The translations under genes were made by a program, and so were the position numbers. Shown piece after piece: positions 8,424-14,612 of a DNA stretch of 22,645 nt. The stretch is from positions 1 through 22,645 of the forward strand of contig CAKULV010000049.1 in assembly GCA_934667425.1 (NCBI GenBank), in the 5' to 3' direction. Below the pieces are notes generated by a model that made no database searches, had not been told where the DNA came from, and saw nothing but the letters and a program-made list of their open reading frames with translations. The DNA comes from an uncultured Kiritimatiellota bacterium (GTDB lineage: Bacteria; Verrucomicrobiota; Kiritimatiellia; RFP12; UBA1067). How positions within the stretch are numbered: position 1 is the stretch's first letter; the number at the start of each line of letters is the position of its first letter.

Positions 8424-9332
8424 CTAAATCCTCTCCACCGCCCGCAGCTTCGCGCTGCGGCTTCGCGGGTTTGCCTCGATCTCGCTCTCTGACGCCGCAA
8501 CCGCATGGGGCGTGACCATGCGCACACGGGGAAGCTCCCCCTCCCACCGCGCACCGCCCTGCTGGAGCGACACCATCTTTCCCGCATGCGCGGAAAAGAA
8601 CCTCTTTACGGCCCGGTCAGTCAGGCTCTCGAACGCTATCACGACGAAACGGCCACCTTCCCCCAGGCGCCCAAGCCCACCGGAAAGCGAGCGGGAAAGC
8701 TCCCCCAGCTCGTCGTTCACCGCCATCCTCAGCGCCTGGAAAACCCTTGTCGCCGGATGGTGCGCCCCTCGCCTTCCCACGGTGCGCTCGACGAGCTGCG
8801 CCAACTGGAGTGTGGTTTCGATCGGATGGGCGCCACGCTCCCTCACCATCGCCTTTGCGATCCGCCTGGCGTTCGGCTCCTCGCCCAGCGAACGGAAAAC
8901 GTCCGTGAGTTCGTCTTCGCTGGCGGAGTTCGCCAGCTCGGCCGCCGTCACCCCGCACGACCGATCCATCCGCATGTCCAGGGGACCGTCCGCCCTGAAG
9001 CTGAAGCCACGCTCCCCTTCGTCCAGTTGAGGACTCGAAACGCCAAGATCCAGCAAAATCCCATCGACCACCTCCAATCCAAGCCTATCCAGTATTCCGG
9101 CCACATCGCCATGGTTGCCTTTGACAACCTCCAGCCCGTCAATCCCCATCGCCGACACGTCCCTCAGGGCATCGTCATCGCGGTCTATCCCGATCACCTT
9201 GCCGCCGCGCCGCACGATCTCCCGCGAATGGCCACCCCTTCCGAGGGTGCCATCCACATATATGCCTCCCGGCCTTACGTTCAGGGCATCTACGGCTTCA
9301 TTCAGCATCACTGGCGTATGCCTGCAGTTCAT
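8424..9332 (-). CDS. rsmH: 16S rRNA (cytosine(1402)-N4)-methyltransferase RsmH
   Basis: RsmH (MraW) methylates N4 of C1402 in 16S rRNA in the ribosomal P site, using S-adenosylmethionine. The 302-residue length is normal. SAM-binding motifs GTLGRGGHS (28-36) and GIDRDDDA (48-55), the LLDLGVSSPQLD signature (93-104), GFSFRADGPLDMRMD (109-123) and the C-terminal NPRSRSAKLR are all present. The start overlaps the mraZ stop by four bases (ATGA). Confidence 0.97.
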   Translation of the reverse strand: MNCRHTPVMLNEAVDALNVRPGGIYVDGTLGRGGHSREIVRRGGKVIGIDRDDDALRDVSAMGIDGLEVVKGNHGDVAGILDRLGLEVVDGILLDLGVSSPQLDEGERGFSFRADGPLDMRMDRSCGVTAAELANSASEDELTDVFRSLGEEPNARRIAKAMVRERGAHPIETTLQLAQLVERTVGRRGAHHPATRVFQALRMAVNDELGELSRSLSGGLGRLGEGGRFVVIAFESLTDRAVKRFFSAHAGKMVSLQQGGARWEGELPRVRMVTPHAVAASESEIEANPRSRSAKLRAVERI

Positions 9333-9853
9333 GCCCTGGCCCCTTCCCGCGCAAGCATCTTGCGCTTTGCCGCCACTGCCCTGAACGCCGTGAGATCAAG
9401 TTTCCCGGACTGCGATGCGGGCTTGAGTTCCGCAGCCCACAATTTGGCCTTGCGTATGCCGCCGATCATCGTCACCCCAGCCGTTATGCCCGCATGCGAA
9501 AGCAGCCCGTCCCCAATGCGGATGCGCCCCTGCGCGTCAACCTTGAGCATCTGCGAATGCGCCGCTATCGCCTGGGCATCGGCATCGGCATCATCGTCGA
9601 AAAGATCCGCATCCTGGTACCTGGCAAGCGTGCGCTCCATGAGCTCCACAGGGATGAGCTCAAGGCAATCCTCCGTGGGGGACGGCATGATGTAGACATA
9701 GGTGGGATTCCCCAGGGCATCGCGCCATTCGCTTGGAATCGTGAGACGCTTCTTGGGGTCAAGGGTATGGCGAAACGTATCTACAAGACCGCCAACCGGC
9801 CTCTTTTGCGCATTATTCTCTGCGCCACGGATCGTTTCGACTGAAGAATTCAA
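9329..9853 (-). CDS. mraZ: Transcriptional regulator MraZ, with TTG start
   Basis: MraZ is a ring-forming AbrB-like DNA-binding protein that usually represses the dcw operon it heads. The 174-residue product has two SpoVT-AbrB units: VDTFRHTLDPKKRLTIPSEW (24-43) and MLKVDAQGRIRIGDGL (102-117). An acidic linker, DLFDDDADADAQ, lies between them. The start must be TTG at 9853: a TGA lies three codons upstream, and no ATG or GTG occurs in frame before the first domain. This gives an N-terminal extension of about 20 residues compared with typical MraZ. The likely operator overlaps the TTG. Confidence 0.95.
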   Translation of the reverse strand: MNSSVETIRGAENNAQKRPVGGLVDTFRHTLDPKKRLTIPSEWRDALGNPTYVYIMPSPTEDCLELIPVELMERTLARYQDADLFDDDADADAQAIAAHSQMLKVDAQGRIRIGDGLLSHAGITAGVTMIGGIRKAKLWAAELKPASQSGKLDLTAFRAVAAKRKMLAREGARA

Positions 9854-9877
9854 ACCAATTCACCCCACTTGGCCCCA
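9853..9877 (-). promoter_or_regulatory. Probable MraZ operator (TGGGN repeats)
   Basis: The minus strand carries TGGGG (9877-9873), a 5-base spacer, TGGGG (9867-9863), a 5-base spacer and a weaker TGGTT (9857-9853). Three TGGGN boxes at 10-bp pitch are the known MraZ recognition pattern in other bacteria. The array starts immediately after the -10 box and ends on the TTG start codon, so bound MraZ would cover the transcription start. Confidence 0.7.
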
Positions 9878-9878
9878 T

Positions 9879-9907
9879 ATTATGACACAACGCACCACCG
9901 AATGCAA
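9879..9907 (-). promoter_or_regulatory. Promoter of the dcw operon
   Basis: On the minus strand TTGCAT (9907-9902) is followed after 17 bases by CATAAT (9884-9879, five of six consensus bases). The expected start of transcription is near 9872, within the MraZ boxes and about 20 bases before the TTG codon. Confidence 0.6.
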
Positions 9908-10090
9908 GAGCAAAAGTGCAACATCGCAAAATTAGGCGATTTATCCTAAAAACGACCGCTCTGGCCAAATGTCTTGCGCAGAAAGGTAGTTGGTAGTTGG
10001 TAGATGGTAGATGGTAGTTGGTAGTTGGTAGTGGGATTTACGATTTTTCGATTTACGATTTGCGATTGCATTTGGCCATTTGTTGATTTT

Positions 10091-10206
10091 CGTAGCGACG
10101 ACGCCCTCGTCGTCGTGCGTTGCGCGGGAGGGTCGCAATCCATTGCGACCGGGCCTGTGGCGGCAGGCTGATACGATGGCGAGGGCGCCATCGCCACGAA
10201 AGCCCC
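10091..10206. repeat. Hairpin repeat unit 2a (116 bp)
   Basis: Three hairpins in order: CGACGACG/CGTCGTCG with loop CCCT (10096-10115), GGTCGCAAT/ATTGCGACC with a two-base loop (10131-10150), and GATGGCG/CGCCATC with loop AGGG (10175-10192). The unit ends with 'gccacgaaagc'. Confidence 0.85.
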
Positions 10207-10325
10207 CGTAGCGACGACGCCCTCGTCGTCGCACATTGCGCGGGAGGGTCGCAATCCATTGCGACCGAACGGAGGGCGGCAAGCTGATGCGATGGCGAGG
10301 GCGCCATCGCCACGAAAGCACCCCC
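10207..10325. repeat. Hairpin repeat unit 2b
   Basis: This is a second tandem copy with the same three hairpins. It differs from unit 2a after the first hairpin (gcacattgcg instead of gtgcgttgcg) and between hairpins two and three. It is followed directly by the 'ctaccaacta' array. Confidence 0.85.
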
Positions 10326-10381
10326 GTAAAACCTACCCACTACCAACTATCAACTATCAACTATCAACTACCATCTAAAGC

Positions 10382-13309
10382 CTACGGCATCTCGACGGTG
10401 ACGCGGAAGAAGCGGTAGCCAGCCTCGCCGCCGGGCGCGACTTCGCTCCACGCCGCGTCGCCCAAATCCGCCTTGCCCCATACGCGGTAGGTGCGCACGC
10501 CTTCGCGGACGCCATCGCCGTTGAGTGCCGGAGTCCACGTCACGACGGGCTTGCCGTCCTCAAGGGCGACCGACGCCGTGAAGCGGCTCGCCGCGTCCGT
10601 GGGGTCTGTCCCAGCCACGTAGTCGTGCCACACGGGCTGCGCCGCGCCGTTCGCATCGGTCTTCACGCCCACGCCTTCCGCAATCTCCTGCCATTCGGCG
10701 ACCGTCGTTCCGCCCAGCGTCGGATACTTCGCGAACCATGTCGCCGGAATGATGAACGGAACGTTGCCGCCATCGATCACCACGCCGTTGTCCTGCGTGA
10801 TGCGCAGCGTCGCGTTTCCGACCGCAACCGTCGCCGTGCGGGGCAACGCGTCCCCCTCTGCCGCCGGAGCGATGTAGAGTTCAAATGTTCCGTCGCCCAA
10901 AACCGGATCGCCCGAAATCAGGAACACCCAGCTGTCCCTTGCCTCTTCCGATATTTCAGCCGTCCAAGGCGCCGTCGCGACATCGACGTTGACCGTGACT
11001 ACCAGCGAATCACACCCCGAAGCGTTGCAGCAGCGCACAAGCCCGCCCCCGATCTCGACCTTCGCGGCATCCTGCGTCACCGTGAACGCTTTGCCCGCAA
11101 TCATGACCGCCGCCGTGCGATCCTCAAACGTCGTGTTCGGAGACACGATGAGCGTCACGATGTCCGGACCTCTGCGCGAGGCTGCCCCGACAAGCGCAAT
11201 CCATCCGGGAACATCCGCAATCGCCCACTCCACGGACGCCGCCGTCTCGACATTGACCATGAGCGTCTTTCCCTGCGCCACAACCGCCGCGCTTGTTGCC
11301 GAGACCGCCAGCGTCGCCGCCGACTGCGTGACGGAGACAGTATGTCCCGCGACCGTCACCATCCCCGTGCGCGATATCGCCTTGTTCCACGGCAGAACCT
11401 GCAGCTTGACCTCGCCCGAGCCAGTCCCTCTCGCCGTCTCGACCTGAATCCACGGACACTCCGAGTTCGCGCTCCATGTCGTCGTCTCGTCCGTCACGGA
11501 AACCGCAACCGCAACCTCGCCGCCCGCCGTACCTGCCGTCACCCGTGCGTCAACTGTCGCGCCGCGTCCCGCCTGGGTCACCTTCAACGTCTGCCCCGCG
11601 ATGTACACGTAGCCGACGCGGGCCTCGGCGGCGACGTTCTCCGCGATCGTGCAGATGATGCCCTTTCCCGTCGCCGTGCCGGACATACTGTTCAACTTCA
11701 GCCAGCCGGCCGATGTCGCGCCCGTCCATTCCTCGCCATTTCCTGATATCTTGACAATCTGCCTCATCCCTTTCGCCGCAACCGCAATCTCATCCGACGG
11801 GGAAAGCGCGATTCCCTCGACGACATCCATCGGCGGATCCGGCGCCTCTTCGGCCTTTGCATAGCCATTCGTGACGACGTATGCCGCCGACATCACGTCC
11901 TCGCCAGCCGCATGCGAGACCACGTACGTTCCGGCCGCCGGCGCATACCACGTCCAGCTCCCCGCCCCGTCGGCGTTCAGCAGCACCTCGTCGTTGATTG
12001 CGACGATGGCGTTCCGGCTCTCAGTCGGCGCATATCCGAGAGACACCATGCCGTCAATGGAGCTGCCGTCGGCGCAAATGCGTCCCAGTGAAAACTCCAC
12101 CGTCGCGGACGCGGCGACCGTCCCTGCAAGAAAGGGAATGGTCCTGGAGAGACGGAAGCCGAGGCAGTCGACGCTATCCGACGTAAAACTTTCGAAGTGG
12201 CTGACCGACGGGTAGCTGGTGTCCCGGTAGAACGAGGCGCATTCGTACTCATCGACGCCCCAGCAACCGCCGCGTAGCAGCCGAGACGAACCAGAAGACG
12301 CACCCTTTGGATCCGTGCCATACTCCAGCCGCGCCCCAGACCAGTCAAGGCACCACTCCCACACGCTGCCGTGCATATCGTAGAAACCCCACTTGTTCGG
12401 CAGCTTCGTGCCGACCTCGTGCGTACGACTGGAGTTCGAAGAGTACCACATGTACGCGCTTTTCGCACTGTCGCCATAACTGTACGTCGTTGTCGTACCC
12501 GCGCGGCACGCGTATTCCCACTGTGCCTCCGTCGGAAGGTCGAAATCGAGTTTCGTCCGATCTCGCAGTTTGCCGAGAAACGACGACGAATCGACCGCGT
12601 TCGACGCCGGCCAGTTCTTGCCGTTCGACTTTCCGCGAATCATGTCATAGGAAACATAGTGGACTGGATACGCATTGCCATTGCCATATGAGGTCGATGA
12701 GCACGGATTCGAGCCCGTCACGAGTTCCCACTGCCTCTGGGTCACTTCGTAGAGTCCCATGTAGAACGGCCTTGTGAGCGTGACGCGATGAGACTCGTCC
12801 GACTGATCATAACCCATAATGAACGAACCCGCATCGACTCGCTTCAAAACGAGTTTCGTCGTCTTGTACTCGGTCGTGCTGAAGCCCCCGCTCGGCGGTG
12901 CGGACATATACGCGACGGGATAGAAGTCCGTCGCCGAACCGCCCGAGAGATCAATCACGCAATAGAGCGGATACTCATACGCCACCGTCAAGGAAGCAAT
13001 CGACGGATCGAGTGCAATCCCGTCTTTCGCCATATTCCAGTAGACGCGATGCGCACCATCCACGCAGTTCGTCGCGCCGACGAGGTTCTTGGCGACGTAG
13101 GTGGCGTCTCCTGCTGTCATCGCGACATCGATCAGCAAATCCGCGCTGTCCGCCGTTGCGCCACTCACGGAGAAGTCGATCGCGAGTCCCAACGGCTCGA
13201 TGGGCGTCACCTTCAGGTCGCTGACCGCCGGCGTTGCAGTCGCGACACATGCAAGGCAAAGCATAGAACAGACAAACATGTACGGCAACTGCTCGTGTGT
13301 GAAATTCAT
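10382..13309 (-). CDS. Exported SUMF1-domain protein with BACON-like repeats
   Basis: The 975-residue protein has a signal peptide (about 1-26), a beta-rich segment, an SUMF1/formylglycine-generating-enzyme-like domain (about 155-392), and four BACON-like beta units (about 500-840). Each unit ends in a VTQ- or ITQ-type strand (VTQAG, VTQSA, VTQDA, ITQDN). The C-terminal region carries WHDYVAGTDPTD (893-904) followed by a short beta domain. The SUMF1 fold is shown by GSFIMG (161-166), LPTEAQWEYACRAGT (258-272), GSVWEW (314-319) and RLLRGGCW (343-350). The catalytic cysteine pair of true FGE is not cleanly conserved: C357 occupies one position and V352 the other, with an extra C349. A binding role is therefore as likely as catalysis. 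The ATG at 13309 has AAGGAG eight bases upstream and overlaps the stop of the preceding small gene. Confidence 0.85.
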   Translation of the reverse strand: MNFTHEQLPYMFVCSMLCLACVATATPAVSDLKVTPIEPLGLAIDFSVSGATADSADLLIDVAMTAGDATYVAKNLVGATNCVDGAHRVYWNMAKDGIALDPSIASLTVAYEYPLYCVIDLSGGSATDFYPVAYMSAPPSGGFSTTEYKTTKLVLKRVDAGSFIMGYDQSDESHRVTLTRPFYMGLYEVTQRQWELVTGSNPCSSTSYGNGNAYPVHYVSYDMIRGKSNGKNWPASNAVDSSSFLGKLRDRTKLDFDLPTEAQWEYACRAGTTTTYSYGDSAKSAYMWYSSNSSRTHEVGTKLPNKWGFYDMHGSVWEWCLDWSGARLEYGTDPKGASSGSSRLLRGGCWGVDEYECASFYRDTSYPSVSHFESFTSDSVDCLGFRLSRTIPFLAGTVAASATVEFSLGRICADGSSIDGMVSLGYAPTESRNAIVAINDEVLLNADGAGSWTWYAPAAGTYVVSHAAGEDVMSAAYVVTNGYAKAEEAPDPPMDVVEGIALSPSDEIAVAAKGMRQIVKISGNGEEWTGATSAGWLKLNSMSGTATGKGIICTIAENVAAEARVGYVYIAGQTLKVTQAGRGATVDARVTAGTAGGEVAVAVSVTDETTTWSANSECPWIQVETARGTGSGEVKLQVLPWNKAISRTGMVTVAGHTVSVTQSAATLAVSATSAAVVAQGKTLMVNVETAASVEWAIADVPGWIALVGAASRRGPDIVTLIVSPNTTFEDRTAAVMIAGKAFTVTQDAAKVEIGGGLVRCCNASGCDSLVVTVNVDVATAPWTAEISEEARDSWVFLISGDPVLGDGTFELYIAPAAEGDALPRTATVAVGNATLRITQDNGVVIDGGNVPFIIPATWFAKYPTLGGTTVAEWQEIAEGVGVKTDANGAAQPVWHDYVAGTDPTDAASRFTASVALEDGKPVVTWTPALNGDGVREGVRTYRVWGKADLGDAAWSEVAPGGEAGYRFFRVTVEMP

Positions 13310-13701
13310 TTTGAGAGCTCCTTGTCTTCGCATTCCTCGCAAAACCCCTTTGCGATCCGATGCTCTTCGATACGTCGCGTCTCATGTCTCCATGCCAGAG
13401 TTGACAACATCTTCTTTATTGCTTCTAACCGAACATGAAGCAAATCACGAGAAGGACTCTCCAGAAGCAAGCAAGCGGCCCTTGCATAGATCGCATCGAA
13501 AACCTTCATGACAACATCGAAATCATCCTTGGAAACTCCAAGTTCATTAAGGAGTTCCCTATCCGAGATGTTGCGATCACGACGCTCACGAATTGACTTC
13601 CTAATCACACGCTCAAGATAACTCTCCTTATCTCTTCGATCAGGACCAGCACACAAGGCCACAAGCACATTGAACCCTTTGCTCTCTTCAGCATTTTCCA
13701 T
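13306..13701 (-). CDS. Small helical protein coupled to the SUMF1/BACON gene
   Basis: I do not recognise this 131-residue protein. It is strongly charged, rich in predicted helix, has no signal peptide, and contains cysteines near the end (GFCEECED). The segment ISDRELLNELGVSKDDFDVVM (45-65) has the shape of a helix-turn-helix or short helical hairpin, so a regulatory role is possible but unproven. GAGAGG lies six bases before the ATG. Its stop overlaps the start of the exported protein gene by four bases, so the two are almost certainly translated together. Confidence 0.75.
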   Translation of the reverse strand: MENAEESKGFNVLVALCAGPDRRDKESYLERVIRKSIRERRDRNISDRELLNELGVSKDDFDVVMKVFDAIYARAACLLLESPSRDLLHVRLEAIKKMLSTLAWRHETRRIEEHRIAKGFCEECEDKELSK

Positions 13702-13797
13702 TTCATACCTCTCTTCTGTAGTTTCCGCGCCTGTTTTTACCGAGCGCGACCGTTCTGGCGCAGAAAAGAAGAACGGCGCACCCTCGAAATTTCATAT

Positions 13798-14130
13798 CTC
13801 GTGAGAGGCACCGCTAAGAGCCTATACAGGGACATGAATAGAGAATGCGCCGCGTGGAATGAACCCACGTGCGCACAGTCTCGTATTTCACTCCTGTATT
13901 TGAAATTAGCGGTTTCTCACGAAGTTACTTTACGTACTGTTGCGTACGTTGTCGGATCCTTTCGGGATTGTCCGACCCTTGCCTTGGCGTGCATTGGGCC
14001 ACGCCGCTTCAAGGTTCTGCCGAGGGCGTTACACCCCCGACCGGCAGTCGATGTCTTGTGCCCACCGACCTTTTTCAAAGACCATTAGTTCTCGCCTATT
14101 CGCCCAGTTTGCACAGTTCCCCAGGCAAAT
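13798..14130 (-). ncRNA. Candidate structured RNA or long 5' leader of unknown class
   Basis: No convincing gene lies here, but at least eight helices are phased through the stretch. They are 13799-13806 with 13915-13922; 13811-13817 with 13906-13912; 13824-13830 with 13893-13899; a nested arm 13841-13857 with 13865-13882; hairpin 13932-13937/13944-13949; hairpin 13951-13959/13965-13976; arm 13977-13991 with 14000-14014; and 14017-14022 with 14042-14047. An extended -10 promoter on the minus strand is placed so that transcription would begin near 14130. I looked for hallmarks of tmRNA, RNase P RNA, SRP RNA, 6S RNA and group I/II introns and saw none. It may be a free RNA or the leader of the small helical protein gene. 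Strand rests on the promoter only. Confidence 0.5.
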
Positions 14131-14136
14131 GAGCGA

Positions 14137-14147
14137 ATTATACCACA
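14137..14147 (-). promoter_or_regulatory. Extended -10 promoter for the candidate RNA / SUMF1 unit
   Basis: The minus strand reads TGTGGTATAAT, a perfect TATAAT with the TG of an extended -10. No clear -35 is seen. The same 11 bases precede the ATPase/nuclease gene at 18178-18188 and its truncated copy at 22505-22515. Confidence 0.6.
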
Positions 14148-14277
14148 TCTTCTCGCCCATGGCGGAACTGAGAATTTTCGATTTCCGATTTTTCGATTTG
14201 CGATTGCATTTGGCCATTTAGGCATTTGATGACAGGCTGATGCGATGGCGAGGGCGCCATCGCCACGAAAGCACCCT

Positions 14278-14393
14278 CGTAGCGACGACGCCCTCGTCGT
14301 CGCACATTGCGCGGGAGGGTCGCAATCCATTGCGACCGAGCCTGTGGCCACATGCTGATGCGATGGCGAGGGCGCCATCGCCACGAAAGCACC
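14278..14393. repeat. Hairpin repeat unit 3b (116 bp)
   Basis: All three hairpins are present: CGACGACG/CGTCGTCG, GGTCGCAAT/ATTGCGACC and GATGGCG/CGCCATC. It has the 'gcacattgcg' variant seen in unit 2b. Confidence 0.85.
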
Positions 14394-14512
14394 CGTAGCG
14401 ACGACGCCCTCGTCGTCGTGCGTTGCGCGGGAGGGTCGCAATCCATTGCGACCGGGCCTGTGGCGGCAGGCTGATGCGATGGCGAGGGCGCCATCGCCAC
14501 GAAAGCGCCCCC
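14394..14512. repeat. Hairpin repeat unit 3c
   Basis: A full three-hairpin unit with the 'gtgcgttgcg' variant seen in unit 2a. The two sequence variants thus occur at both loci, in opposite order. Confidence 0.85.
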
Positions 14513-14612
14513 CTAAAACCTACCAACTACCAACTACCAACTATCAACTACCAACTAAAGCCTACCCTACGTTCCCCACGCAGGAAGCGGGAATGGCGCT
14601 GAAGCCCTCTCG

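Larger units (their letters stand above)
9985..10381. repeat. Mosaic hairpin repeat cluster 2
   Basis: Order on the plus strand: an array of 'tagttggtag' words (9985-10033), an AT-rich module ending 'gatttgcgattgcatttggccatt' in two adjoining blocks (10036-10080), two hairpin units (10091-10206 and 10207-10325), and an array of 'ctaccaacta/ctatcaacta' words (10331-10378). The outer arrays are reverse complements of each other. The cluster ends directly on the stop codon of the SUMF1/BACON gene. Apparent open frames across it follow the repeat and are not credible genes. Confidence 0.9.
14173..14565. repeat. Mosaic hairpin repeat cluster 3
   Basis: The AT-rich module (14173-14220, 'gatttgcgattgcatttggccattt') is followed by a partial unit with only the third hairpin (14231-14277), two full units (14278-14393 and 14394-14512) and a 'ctaccaacta' array (14519-14557) ending 'aaagcctac', exactly as in cluster 2. 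The inverted left-hand array of cluster 2 is missing here. The cluster ends about 50 bases before the stop codon of the GH127 gene. Confidence 0.9.

Noticed and set aside
9941..10346. Several overlapping frames encoding DDEGVVAT- and AFVAMAPSPSHQ-like text
   Set aside because: They translate the hairpin repeat. The same text recurs in other frames at 14085-14526, without start signals.
9985..10381. CRISPR array
   Set aside because: The units are about 116 bp with internal hairpins and no unique spacers; the short 'taccaacta' words have no spacers.
13853..13869. T-arm-like hairpin suggesting a tRNA or tmRNA
   Set aside because: The loop does not match the T-loop consensus, there is no acceptor stem or CCA, and no proteolysis-tag frame is present.
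13306..14130. Diversity-generating retroelement (SUMF1/C-type-lectin fold plus small helical protein plus RNA)
   Set aside because: There is no reverse transcriptase in the window, no template/variable repeat pair was noticed, and the SUMF1 domain is not C-terminal.
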